Source: Gliomastix tumulicola (taxonomy: Eukaryota; Ascomycota; Sordariomycetes; Hypocreales; Bionectriaceae). Taken from it: a stretch of 64,000 nucleotides of DNA. The DNA lies in assembly GCA_001599755.1 (NCBI GenBank), contig BCHX01000006.1, positions 607,336 through 671,335 on the forward strand, given 5' to 3'. Under the pieces are notes generated by a model. It did no database searches. It was not told the DNA's origin and worked only from the letters and a program-made list of their open reading frames with translations. Shown here one piece after another: positions 22,152-33,146 of this stretch (positions are counted from its first letter, which is position 1; each line of letters begins with the position of its first letter). Position numbers and translations under genes: made by a program.

Positions 22152-24005
22152 TCATGATCTCTCGTCCTTGGTTTCCATCAATCTGCTTGGCAGCAGTGCT
22201 GTCGTCAGAACGCATCCCAATGTTACCCCTCCAGCCAAATAAAGCACGCCGTTCACATTCCCATCGTTGCCGCTGGACGGTTTTCCGTATAGATGCTGCG
22301 CAATCAGGGGGCTTACGATCCCAAACAGGCGGCCCCAGAAGCTGGCCAGACCACTGGCCGTTCCTCTCACCGGCGCTGGAAAGGCCTCCGGGGTCCACCC
22401 GTACAATACCGCATTGAACATGGACTGGAAGAAGTATTCCATCGTAAAGAGACCCTCGTTCTTGGGGACGGTGTCGACCACGGAGAGAAGGAGGATCGAC
22501 GTGCCCATGAGGGCAGAAGAGAGACACATGGTCCATTTGCGGCCGATGGAGGGAACGCGGTACATGAGACCGCCGAGTAGGACACCAAAGATGCCGGGCG
22601 TGTAGGTGTAGATGTAGGCGGCGTAGGTGTGTGTAAGACCGACCTCTGCGTTGGCATTCTTGAGTGCCAGGATACGGGGAAGATAGAAGCCTGCCTATGT
22701 CAGCGACACGACGAGAACAATGCCACGAGCATCACATACCAGCTACAGTGAAACCCCAGAAGTCCATGATGTATGTTAGCCACACCAGAATGGTTAAGCG
22801 AGTCATCTGAAAGCCATCAAACAGAGCCTTATACTTGGTCAGATCGAGCCCCATCTTCTTCGTCCATCTGCCCTCCCGCTTGTTCTGCAGCAGCATGTGC
22901 GAGTTCTCGAGGACCGGTGGCGAATTAGACCTGGTACTGCTTGGTGAAGCGCGTTGATGATCCTCTACCAAAGCTTCGAACGTAGCCATAGTCAAGAAGC
23001 ATTGCTGCCCGTTAACTTTAGCCATGTGCTGCACAACCTCTATCGCCTTCTCATCATCACCCTTGTAGACGAGGAACTTGGGCGATTCTCGGAAATGAAA
23101 GACGAAGAAGCGCACGAAGAAGACGAATATCGTAATGGCGCCGATGGTGAAGAGCAGGTACCGCCAGCCCATATTCGACTCCCTCGTGCAGCACTCGACT
23201 CCGTCGGCAACGTTTATGCAGGACGGGAGCGCGCCCTTCTCGGAGAAGTTCGGCGAGCAAGAATGATATGGTATGAATCCGAAGGCGATGGCGCTGCTGA
23301 TCACCACGCCGATGGGCTGGAAGACGGAGAGACACGCGAGGAGGAAACGACGATTCTGCGGGAGGAATTCGAGAGTAATGGTGGTATCGATCGGAATATT
23401 GCCGCCGACACCGAAGCCGACGAACGCAGTAAGGACGAGAAAGGTGTTGTAATTATTCGACGCCCCGAGGGACAGCCCGAAGACGGACGCAACGAGACAC
23501 GTGAGATTGAACGCCCAGCGCCGGCCTACATGGAAGTCAGTAAAGTTAATTCGCATCATCAACACATAGAGTTCATCATCTCACCGACGACATCCGAGAG
23601 GAAGCCCCAGACGAACGCGCCGGCCGTGAGTCCCGCGTTGAAGCTCGTCGAGATGTTCCCGCTGCGATCATTCCCAAACCCGAGCTCCTGCTGCAGCGGA
23701 CTCAGCACGAGCCCAAAGGCGTGCGCCCACAGCAGATCGAGCAGGTATCCGAAGCCGCAGAGGCCCCAAATGTACCACTGGTAGCGGCCCATGCCCTGGG
23801 CGTCGATTTCGCGGTTGATGAGCACGCATTTCTTCTCGTAGAGCGTCAGGCCCTCGAGGCCGGCGAGAGGGATCGATCGGCGGCGGCGCTGCGGAGGATC
23901 GTCTTCGGCTGGGGAGTCCGGGCGGGAGATGTCGTCGGCGAGGGGCGCGTTCTCGTTGGGCGTGTCCTTGAAGGCAGGGTCGGGGCTCTTTGGGGAGGCG
24001 GACAT
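22152..24005 (-). CDS. MFS transporter, SVOP-like
   Basis: Three exons, 24005-23585, 23525-22740 and 22690-22152, join in phase to 581 residues. The start is the ATG at MSASPKSP; upstream codons are open only from a non-ATG. The protein has a hydrophilic acidic/Ser-Pro N-terminus of about 75 residues, then about 12 membrane segments. MFS marks include the GRRWAF loop after TM2 (split by intron 1), IPIDTTITLEFLPQNRR after TM4, a long central loop (about residues 290-345), and WTPEAFPAPVRGTASG in the second half. This resembles the synaptic-vesicle-protein-like (SVOP) branch of fungal sugar/organic-acid-type carriers at the plasma membrane. The substrate is unknown. Confidence 0.85.
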
Positions 24006-25051
24006 GGCGATTTTGATGGAGAGCGGCGTCGAGGAATGCCGCCGGCGGGATGATGACAGGAATGAAAAGAGCAACGAGGGGAAGCTGGGGGTGAGTGAGA
24101 TTGGGTAGTGAGTCTGGTGCGATAAGCTTTCTCCAAAATCACCTGCCTAGGTAAGCTTCAGGCGTTGTGAGACACTGATTCGGAGGTGCACAGAGACACC
24201 GGCAGCGCACATGTAACAGTGGAAGAGAGAGACACGGGCGCCATGATAAGCTGAAGGAATGGCGGTTCCTGGATTCACAGCCCGAGCCTAGACTACTACC
24301 GAGAGCTGCAGGCGGTCACCTGAGTAAAGAGTCTTGAGTCGTCGCGTCACCACTCACCGGCGGTCTGCGGAGGATGCGGGTGAATGACAGGGGATAAAAA
24401 ACACGGGCTAGCCCTGGAACAGGCGGCTTCTGCCGCTAATTCCCATATTAAATCGCCGCTCTACCATAGGGCGTGCGGAGGAAATGCGCCGGTCAGCAGC
24501 GTCCAAGCTTCACCGGCTCAGCACCATTTAGGCGTTGGAAGACGTCATTGACTACAGATCGGAAACGGGAATCGGTCAGCGCATTTTGGGTGAATTCGTG
24601 CTTTAGAGTTGAGACGATCTGCGCCTCTACCGCCAGGAACCGAATTTTAGAAATACTTTTATGCCATCAAGGCTCAAACTCAGCCTCATAGCTTGTTCCT
24701 ACTAACGGACACTGAAAAGATACGACAGCAGGCGCTTTGGGACCAGACGCCCATCCATCTTGGCCTCCTTACTAGTCGCATGTATTCTCGCCGTTGAAGA
24801 ATGTCTGTTAATGAATGTTCGATATGGCTACTGAATATTTCGTTCGTACAAGGAGTGTAAGTAGCCTCGCGCGTGTCTCGGCCTCATTTCTCTCTCCCAC
24901 TAATTCTCGTCCATCTCACCCCTCATTGGCGCCTAAATGCCACCCAGACAGACCGACAGATACATCTCCCATCGTATCATCCGGGGTCATCCGAGCAGGA
25001 CCTTCAATATCTCATCTACCTGTTAGTCGAATGCCGTTGGCCGCCACTGTC
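24006..25051. other. Intergenic region
   Basis: About 1 kb between the transporter 5' end and the GMC gene 3' end. Short frames at 24473-24691 and 24815-25189 look random or run antisense into the GMC gene. No repeat or RNA gene recognised. Confidence 0.35.
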
Positions 25052-26794
25052 TCACAGCGAACCAAAGTGGTCCGCAAGCCTCATCGCGAGCGCAGTCAAG
25101 GTCCTGGACGGGTTGGCCATGGGGCTGAACGGAAAGACAGAGAGGTCGCAGACGTAGAGGTTGGACACGCCATGGACCTTGAGATCTGAGTCTACCACAC
25201 TCTTGTCCGCGTCACCAGTACGGTCGACTCGCATCGTTCCGACTTCATGAGCAACAGAGCCCCAAGCCGAAAGTCTAGGCTTCCCGTTGCCAGAGTAGCC
25301 AAACTCATCCCGGATAGACGTGACAATCTTCTCCAAAGTCTCGATGAAAGCGTTGCTGTCGTCGAGCCTCTCTCGATTGATGCTGATCTCCGGATGACCA
25401 TCGGCTCTGAGCTTCACCTCACCCTTCTCATTGAGCGGTGCCTCGAACTCAAGCATGACGTTGAGAACATTGACGTCATCGTCTCCCGGCCTGGTCTCGC
25501 CAGCTTCGCCCGTGGCGAACCCGTGGCCGTAGAACTTTTCGGCGTGGATGCAGATGGTGAGCAGAGCTGGGTGATCATGGACATTCACGTGGCAGCTGAG
25601 CTCCAGGGGCTGGCCGGTCATGTCGTCAGAGTGGTATCTGGCCATCCATATCTCATGGTCGGTCAGACCCTGCGCAGCGAGCGGATGATCTGTCTTGAAG
25701 GCCTTCTTGGAAGGCCCGGTACCGATCTCGCTCGCCAGGGCAATCGCCGCGGTGTTGACAGTGCCGGCGGCGAGAGTCACCTTGGTTGTATCATCTAGCT
25801 TGACCGTGAAGGACTTGAGGGCGCCGGACTTGCCCTTGGCCCGGAAGGTGAAATGAGTAACCTTGGTGCCGTCCGCGTTCAGCCCCAGCTTGACGACATC
25901 CCATCCAATCGCAAAGCTGAGGGGATCCTTGTACATGTAGTCGAGCAGCCAGTCGACGGTGGAATAGGCGCCCTCGGGGAAGTAGTACTGGATGGCACCG
26001 TTGCTGAACTCCGCTCCCTGGGGAACCGCCTCGGTGGAGTCGGTCTGGTACTCGGAGACGGCAATGTTGAGCTTCGCCTTTCCGTCGTCCGTAGCCGTCG
26101 AGGCGCTGGCATAGGCAACGTCGCCGGGCGGGGAGTTGGTGAGGATCCGGGCAGCCTTGGTGTACCAGCCCTCCTTCTCAAGCTCGATGCCGTCCAGGAC
26201 AATCGTCTGATCGTACAGATCGTCGACAATATCCGAGGGAAAGTTGGCATCAGCGGCCGTCTTGACAATCTCGGGAGCCTCCAAGCTCCAGAAGAGGCTG
26301 CGACCCCCGACCCCGAAGAACGACCCCCCTCCGCAGAAGGAAGGATCGGAGGGATCAGTGATGTTCTTGTCCGTGTTGTACTTCGTCTGAACCATGTTGA
26401 ACACGAGTTCGTTGTCGCGACCGGGACCAGCTGCGCTGTGGTGATCGAAGTGAGGGCGGGAGGTGTTCAGGCAGTGGGTGCGGTACTCGAGCTGGCCCTT
26501 CTCGATGACGAGGACCTTGAAGCCGTCGGTGATGAGCTTGCGGGCGAGCATACCGCCGCCCATTCCGGTGCCGATGATGATATGGTCATAGTGGTTCTTG
26601 AAGGTGTAGGGCGTGCTGGAAGTGGCGGCCGTGCTGAATCGACTGGCGGTGAATTGGCCCTCAAGGCCATGATGAGATAGGGCTTGGGGCGGATGGAGCA
26701 AAGCATCGACCAGAGAGATCGGATTGGAAGCATCTTCCTTTCCTGTGAGAGCCTGAAGAGCAAGGCGTTCGTGTAGGGATGGGAGCGATGCCAT
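25052..26794 (-). CDS. GMC-type FAD-dependent oxidoreductase
   Basis: A 580-residue single-exon protein. The FAD ADP-binding motif GTGMGGGMLARKL lies at about residues 75-87, followed by VLVIEKGQ ending the second strand. A GGGSFFGVGGRSLFWS block marks the flavin attachment/ring region. The C-terminal substrate domain has the AWGSVAHEVGTMRV segment, whose His is in the position of the GMC catalytic His, and PMANPSRTLTALAMRLA closing the FAD site. GMC enzymes oxidise alcohols, sugars or choline-like substrates. No signal peptide is seen, suggesting an intracellular dehydrogenase or oxidase rather than a secreted lignocellulose enzyme. The substrate is not predictable. Confidence 0.85.
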   Translation of the reverse strand: MASLPSLHERLALQALTGKEDASNPISLVDALLHPPQALSHHGLEGQFTASRFSTAATSSTPYTFKNHYDHIIIGTGMGGGMLARKLITDGFKVLVIEKGQLEYRTHCLNTSRPHFDHHSAAGPGRDNELVFNMVQTKYNTDKNITDPSDPSFCGGGSFFGVGGRSLFWSLEAPEIVKTAADANFPSDIVDDLYDQTIVLDGIELEKEGWYTKAARILTNSPPGDVAYASASTATDDGKAKLNIAVSEYQTDSTEAVPQGAEFSNGAIQYYFPEGAYSTVDWLLDYMYKDPLSFAIGWDVVKLGLNADGTKVTHFTFRAKGKSGALKSFTVKLDDTTKVTLAAGTVNTAAIALASEIGTGPSKKAFKTDHPLAAQGLTDHEIWMARYHSDDMTGQPLELSCHVNVHDHPALLTICIHAEKFYGHGFATGEAGETRPGDDDVNVLNVMLEFEAPLNEKGEVKLRADGHPEISINRERLDDSNAFIETLEKIVTSIRDEFGYSGNGKPRLSAWGSVAHEVGTMRVDRTGDADKSVVDSDLKVHGVSNLYVCDLSVFPFSPMANPSRTLTALAMRLADHFGSL

Positions 26795-26946
26795 GGTGCT
26801 GAAGCCGGGTGTTGGTGTTGATGTAAGAGAGGTGGTAAGTTGAATGAGAGGGATAGACTAGTAGACTGGAGTCCTTGATGGAGTTATGAGTGTGTTGTCG
26901 CTGTCTGTCGAACCTTCAAGCCAATTCATCTGGGAATCACCTCACC

Positions 26947-26955
26947 CTTTATATA
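26947..26955 (-). promoter_or_regulatory. TATA box of the GMC oxidoreductase gene
   Basis: TATATAAAG read on the minus strand, about 155 bp upstream of the ATG at 26794. Confidence 0.45.
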
Positions 26956-27420
26956 AGATATCCACGCTGCTAGTAGGACTTCATTCTGACCATGGGCATC
27001 AGCATCCGGCCAAAACTGCCTCGTGGAAGAGCATGTCGAATAAGGAGCCGAAATATTCTGGAGACGAGGCAGTTTTCGTAGCCATTACGACATCATCTTG
27101 ATATTCCCTCATACAAGCCAGGCGAGGCAATACCTCTTTCACTTGCTATTCGCTACACGTCAATATCAGAATAACCGACGTGACAGCGAAGTCCGCACCC
27201 GTCCACAATTGTATCCGCCTATCACCCCAATCAGCGAGTCGCTCAATGTTGCTCAGCCGAATGTCAGACTACCCCTCACTTCCAGGCTGGAAATCGTGGA
27301 GAGGGATTGGATAATTGTCACCGAGTTGATATTGAGGTGGGTGGGATTGATGCCGTGGCGCCAGCTTGACGCCTAATGCTTGCGTCACGTCGAGAGTTTT
27401 GGGAAACATTTTTCAATGCA

Positions 27421-27740
27421 AGGCGACGGGATCCAATGCGAACCAGGTGTAAGCGTTGCATTATGACAAATGTCTCGGGAGGCCGGATGTCTTGATGGAA
27501 TCATCACTTCAATGCGACACTTTATTCGATCGGACGACCGGAGGCCTCGTTGCTCACTTTTGTAGCTACAGAGAAAGCAGGTAGGGCGTAAACTCGCCCG
27601 TTACCGAGGCGCTGTTACCCCTCTTTACTGAACTGCAACAGCGACCTCTGCTGCCTGATACTACCTTGAATGGAAATGCAGATACAGTGTTAAACACACA
27701 ACCAACCGGCTTGGACTCTGTGCGAGATTGAAACCGTCTA
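27421..27740. repeat. Dispersed repeat, copy 1
   Basis: About 320 bp that matches, in direct orientation, the sequence at about 31817-32120. Shared blocks include ACAAATxTCTCGGGAGG, TTATTCGATxGGAC, GGAGGCCTC and CTGCTGCCTGATACTA. Many differences are transitions. It carries no coding capacity. It could be a solo LTR or a remnant of a DNA element. Confidence 0.7.
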
Positions 27741-30329
27741 CAAAGCTAGTGTTGAATCCCATAATAAATTAGAAAAATCACCTAGCATAAATTCTCAGGT
27801 ACGATGATAAAAACCATACTTCTGGTTGACTTCGAGGATGTTGATTATTTAGTGTGGTACGACTCATTGAAGCATACATCGCTGCGGTCCTCTGCCAGGA
27901 GGAGAGCAAGCCCGGTTTTGCATCAGGTCCAGCTCAAGAGCGGTTAACTACCCACTAGGGGTCCCCGAATCGGCAGGGCGAGAGCCAAAATGGAACAGAA
28001 AGTGCGTGTAGCCGGCCCACCCGGGGCTTCAGATCACTGGCCTCCCGGTGGTTTTGCCCAAGCTGTTCAGCCGTAGCTGCAGTGCCACTGGCCTCTCATG
28101 AAGATTGATAAAGCCGAGGCTCGGCAAACAATGTCATGGCCGCTTGTATTGACATAAAGTGGCTGGGTCCATCAGAATCTTCCGTCATGTTTTCAGCACC
28201 TAGTCTACCCTCTCCCCTCAGTCGTTTTTCGCCCTCGCCAAATCATACTAAAGGGCCATTGAGTCAGCTAGATGACTCCAAATTCGACGAAGGTCGCTCG
28301 AAGAAGAGCGACTGCACCGCGGCGGCCTTCGATAATGAGGTCCCTTTATTTGAGGGCTAGGGACTGCAGTGTGATGAAATCCAGCGTTTGAAGCCCAGGT
28401 CAGCTTGTGAAAGAGTCTAATCTGCCAGATAGAGAGCAGCAGTGTGATAGACGGGGTCCAGATACGGACACACCGAGGGATCGGCACGTTATGCAGCTAG
28501 GGATTGCCGGAAACCCTCCTATTGTATGGTTGTACTATGACTGCAACAATCCCGATTGTGTATGCCGTTTGAACACCAAACAATATGCACATCTGGACTC
28601 ACGGCCAGGCATGCAACGGGCTAGTCGTGAACAGAGCGACCATCCATGATTTCAGATCACAGTGGCTCTCGATCCTGGACTAGGCCTATATGAGTAAAAC
28701 CGGAAACATAACCTTCGATAGAAGCGGTGTGTCGGAAGGTCGCCTGCGACTACTGTCGGGCCGGGAGACAAAGATAGAAATTACCACATCCGGGCTCAGG
28801 TCAGCGTTTACCAAACACGGATGGCATCAAGACATGTTCGTGCTTCCGATGCTCCCCTAGGTCAAATTTTCCTCATGGTCGAGTGCTCTGTTGAGCGAAA
28901 GTCTGTCTACAGCGGTCTGCTGTGGTCTGGCTATACAAGGTTGTCCCTAGTGCCATATTACCGAAGCTCCTGAAGTGGCTCGAGAAGGTGAGATTAAGTA
29001 TCCGAAGGACTTTAGCGAGCAGATGCTAGAACAAGATCCGTTGGAAACGTCACCTCTCTCTGGCCACCTGACCACACTGCTCTCCCTTCAGAAGTTATCC
29101 CGACAGAGCGTTCGAGAGCATAATTAGGTATATGCTAGCGCAAATACGAGCAAAGGTTCTCGTATCGTGTGGTCTCAAGGCCCGAGTGGTGGACAAGGTT
29201 AACCCATGGGCACGGCCGCATCTTGGAACTTTTATTGCATTATGCATTATGCATTAGCAAGCTTCGACATGTCATTAGTACATAGCCTAAAGCGCAGTCA
29301 AAGATGGAGTCGGACGTGAGATATGATTTGAGCGTTGGTTTACTAATTTTGAGCAGAAGGTCTGCGATACCATCAAGATGTATCGTCTTTCAACACTTCG
29401 TGGATGCGTTAGTATGCTCAAGAACTGAGGGTCACCTAAACGCCACAGAGACAATAGTCTATGCACGAACGATGGGTAGAGCGTGTGTGCAGAGAGAGAG
29501 AGAGAGAGAGATAGCCTAACTTAGAATCACATAAATCTCTAGGCGATCTTTAGTAAATTATCAGTCCGATTGAATGAAACAGGAGAAGAATAGATCACAA
29601 GAGGGAAGTTTCCGCTGGCGGCGCGGCATCTACCCCCTAGCCATTCCGATCATTTGAGCTAGGCCTTGACGTCTTCTGTGGCCATAGCATGTTCGAGAAC
29701 GAATAGCTTTGATGATATGGGGTCATCCTTTCGTGACGTCCAGTCATTCAGCCGTGTAGCCTGCATCACCAAGAACTCCGTATTGTCTGGCCTGGCCCCG
29801 CCCAAGGCTTCGATATCATCGTCTCGGCGGCCTTGGAAGGACCCCGCAACTGCAGTGTTGGTCGATAGACAAGTAAGCTTCTATTGAGGAGCAGGTTAGA
29901 ATCGAAATGGATCGTTAACGGCGTACAGTTGTCACATGGGGCTCCATTCGGAGGCTTACAGAGGAGGTCTTGGCCATTGGCTTATCGTCCTCTTTCTTCC
30001 AGGTTTGATCCATGGCAGAGGTTCCGGTGAGAGGTGCGAAGAAGGCAGGTCTGGTCGTTATTTTTAATTACTGAGTAAGCTCTTGCATTTAGAACTGAAC
30101 GCTCTACCATCCATATTATCTCTGCACAATTGCTCTCAATGTATGTTTCCTTATACTGGGTAGTCGCCCTAACGATCTGACTTGACCGACTATGGCCGGT
30201 CACACTTGATGCCTTGACCGATCAAAATTCACCAGTCAGGTGCGGGGCTCCATCGGTACACAGATGGTCATTGAGAACCAATAGATGCACTATTTGCATC
30301 ATGTTGTACTCTCATCCGGCCGGTACGTA

Positions 30330-31279
30330 TTACTCACGGCCGTCTCCATTCCCACGGTCCCGATTCTCTTCGCCAGCATCGTTCAGGCGTCCAAGCCAAG
30401 CGTAGATCGGATCAGGATGAGCCTCGTACCCTGGAATCTCAACCTCCTTCACCTCGTGAAATCCGACATGCTTGAAGAAGACCTTCCCCATGGGAGCTGC
30501 GGCGACTCCCACGCCAATCTGATCTTGCTTCGCAAGGTCAAGGAACCACTTGATTGCGTTGGTGGCATGCCCTCTCCTCCAATACCCGGGATGAGTAACT
30601 ATCATGTCGATTACAAGGCGACCTTTGAACGCGCTAGGCAATTCACTTGTTAGAAAGCAAATATCATAGAGACGATTCGATTCGATTGAAGAGCATCATA
30701 CCTCTGCTCCTCTGGGTGCAGAATGGCGTCCATGTTGGCTACGCCTCTGGGGTCCTTGTCTCGGCTGGCGACTGGGTCAGCGGGGATCACCGGATTATCA
30801 CCTGTGAACCATTAGTAATGATTCAGTTTAACCCCAAAGAAGGGTCAGGTGCCGAGTCAAATGCGGGACGAATTGGTCACACCTTCGGGTTGGAACTGGC
30901 CATGGCGAGTAGAGTTAGGCAGCAACGAAAAGCTAGCGACGCTGACGATTGCCTTTCCTCTCTCCAGGATCTCATTAGGCATCTGTTCCTGAAACGGCGG
31001 GTACGCCGATGCCAATGCGTCGTACACCCTGCTTGACTCGTTTGCATCCAAGTCATCCTCAGCGACGAGGACAACGACATCCGGATCAAGCACGGCGTTG
31101 CGAAACGAGTTCCTGTAGCTTGAGAGGGTGTCAAGAGGATACTGCTCGTAGTACGGCCTTTCATAGCCGAACCAGGAGGAGTGATAAAAAGCGGAGGCCG
31201 CGACGACACCAATGCGAGGGACATCGGCCAGACGCGCGAGGCGCAGCCCGTTTGTGAGGGCTGACGCGGGTGGGAACAT
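30330..31279 (-). CDS. GNAT-family N-acetyltransferase
   Basis: Three exons, 31279-30883, 30801-30702 and 30645-30330, give 270 residues with consistent phases. The N-terminus (GLRLARLADVPRIGVVAASAFYHSSWF) is typical of fungal GNAT proteins. The acetyl-CoA signature is VIDMIVTHPGYWRRGHATNAIKWFLD, containing the (R/Q)-x-x-G-x-(G/A)-like RRGHAT loop, followed by the late GVAAAPMGKVFFKHVGFHEV block. It probably acetylates a small amine or protein N-terminus; the substrate is unknown. It is the only gene between the two copies of the dispersed repeat. Confidence 0.8.
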
Positions 31280-31509
31280 TGAAACGTCTTGTGAGTAGCC
31301 TGGATGAATTGGAAATCGAGGTGGAGGTTGGAAGGCTCATTTATTTAGATGGTACACAGATAAATGACCAGATAACACCGAAGAAATGATGGGGCTGTTT
31401 CCCTTCGTCGGTCTCGACGAGGTTCTGACCGATCAGGCACGTGATGTGGAATTCCGGGGATACATACCACTAATGTGGCTGAGGGAAAGCTTCAGCCACC
31501 TACACGCTA

Positions 31510-31700
31510 AAAAATTAAGAGGAAGCTAGATAGCTATAAAATACTTACACTATTTAATTTATTTAAGTGATTATTATAATATATATATATATATTAAAGT
31601 ATTTATTAATATTTATTTAAATAATATAAGTTTATTAGTTATAAAATATATTTAAATTAAATAAATATTCTATAAATATTTATAATATTCACCTGAATAT
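31510..31700. repeat. AT-rich island
   Basis: About 190 bp made almost entirely of A and T (runs such as ATATATATATATA and TTTAAATTAAATAAATATT), contrasting sharply with the GC-balanced flanks. This composition is typical of repeat-induced point mutation (RIP) relics or low-complexity spacers in ascomycete genomes. Confidence 0.7.
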
Positions 31701-31816
31701 TCTAAATATGTCTATGGGAAGTTAGACTTTAGGTCAACCATGGTTGCCTAGGGCGCCTTACACGTAAGCCCCCAAAAGGCGCGGCCCATTATGACGACCG
31801 GAGGTCAGGTCGTAAC

Positions 31817-32120
31817 AGGCGATAGGCTCTAATGCGCTGTAGGTGTAGGCTTTACATTGTGACAAATCTCTCGGGAGGACGGATGCTAATGAAACCATCA
31901 CGTGAACCGTGACACCTTATTCGATTGGACAAGTGGAGGCCTCATTGTTCAATTGTTTGTTTGTAGCAGTAGGGGATACCCAGAGTTCTTCTACACCTAT
32001 TCGCTGAATTACAACGTCAATCTTTGCTGCCTGATACTATCTCAAATGCGAATGCGAATGCGACGGGGTTAGCCACGTTCTCAGCCGGCGTAGCCTCCTG
32101 TGATATCGAATCTGTCTACT
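31817..32120. repeat. Dispersed repeat, copy 2
   Basis: About 305 bp aligned in direct orientation to about 27421-27740, with small indels and many transitions. It lies just right of the AT-rich island. No terminal repeats or target-site duplication could be fixed by eye. Confidence 0.7.
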
Positions 32121-32379
32121 TCAAGAGGCCGGAGAGGTTAAAGTTCACAAGAAATTGAATAAATTAGGTACCGTTTCGCATGCGGGCATAGGACTTGACC
32201 CGACCCAGGGCAAAGCGAGAGCTCAGCAAATGAGGGTACGTGGGCTTCCAATAGCTCTCAGCCAGTATGGCTTGCTCAAGATCTGCTTGACGTGCGCCGC
32301 GAGTCTAATGAATCACTCATCTTCTTCGTCTCCATCTCTGTTTTTGCTCTTTCTTTCGCTCCTCAATGTTGACTCGGGG

Positions 32380-32620
32380 CATTGGGCCCGGGCCCAGGCC
32401 CCATTAAGGGGGCGGGCTCTGCCCGATCGGGTAGATAGAAAATTTTACCATCTTCCATCTCAACTTCAATTGACCCGATCGGAGGGGAAGATCCAAAGGC
32501 TCTCTCTCTATGTTACCTTTGTGCTACCTGATCAGGTAGCTCATCAGCTCTATTCAATGACGAACACACGGGAGAAACACCGACCGGATAGCTCCGCCCG
32601 ATCGAGTAGCACGACGACTA
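32380..32620. repeat. Cluster of palindromic GATC-centred elements
   Basis: Several related short palindromes occur within 240 bp: GCCCGGGC-type sequence near 32385, CCCGATCGGG near 32420, ACCCGATCGG near 32475, a perfect 18-bp palindrome GCTACCTGATCAGGTAGC at 32523-32540, and CCCGATCGAG near 32595. The first and last lie in about 20-bp direct repeats (GCTCTGCCCGATCGGGTAG / GCTCCGCCCGATCGAGTAG). It may be a remnant of a small transposable element. Confidence 0.55.
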
Positions 32621-33146
32621 CACGGCGACTACACGGCCGGACAGCGAACCGTTTCCCCCGAATCAATGTGTTGCATCACCTTCCACTACACGTCAGCTAG
32701 TTGCTGGAGTTACTTCATCCAAACCGTGGTGCCAGATCAGGGTCGAAGCGTCGAGGTCAATTACAAACCTAAATACCGACTTGGCCCAGGCTCTGACGCC
32801 GCCAGTGGTAAAAGCATGGCTAGAGAAATAGCACCGATGACTAGAACCGACACCGCCTCGGTTTCAACATCGCAGGTCTGGAGTCTGATGGCGAGAAGAT
32901 GGAAATTTCATCCTAGGGTGGTTGAACTTGGTGCTACATAGCGACGCAAAGACTTCGCTGAAAAGATAGATAACAACATAGACCGACAAGCCGTTCTGCC
33001 ATTCCACTTCCCTGTGTTCTCCCCATCACTTACTGACCCCGTCGAATAGGCGCATGATCCATCGACCATCGGGGGCAGGGAGGTCATTCTCAGTGAATGT
33101 CGGACCTCGATATCTCGGAGTCATATCTGCACACCTTGTAAGCTAT

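Larger units (their letters stand above)
26795..30329. other. Gene-poor 3.5-kb region
   Basis: No frame here shows coding character. It contains one copy of a dispersed repeat (about 27421-27740), a GA microsatellite at about 29491-29512, and a short direct repeat of GCATTAT near 29235-29255. The rest appears unstructured. Confidence 0.5.
31280..33146. other. Gene-poor region with AT-rich island, repeat and palindromes
   Basis: No convincing gene in about 1.9 kb. It contains an AT-rich island (about 31510-31700), the second dispersed repeat copy (about 31817-32120) and a cluster of palindromic GATCGGG-type elements (about 32380-32620). Confidence 0.5.

Noticed and set aside
22954..23784. 276-codon plus-strand frame
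   Set aside because: Antisense to the MFS transporter exons and an intron; charged random composition.
25853..26680. 275-codon plus-strand frame
   Set aside because: Antisense shadow of the GMC oxidoreductase; Gly/Val/Arg-rich composition without motifs.
29491..29512. GA-repeat microsatellite
   Set aside because: A short simple repeat in non-coding sequence; no sign of function.
32155..32941. Two overlapping plus-strand frames of 181 and 91 codons
   Set aside because: They run through the palindrome cluster, are of random composition and have no splice or domain support.
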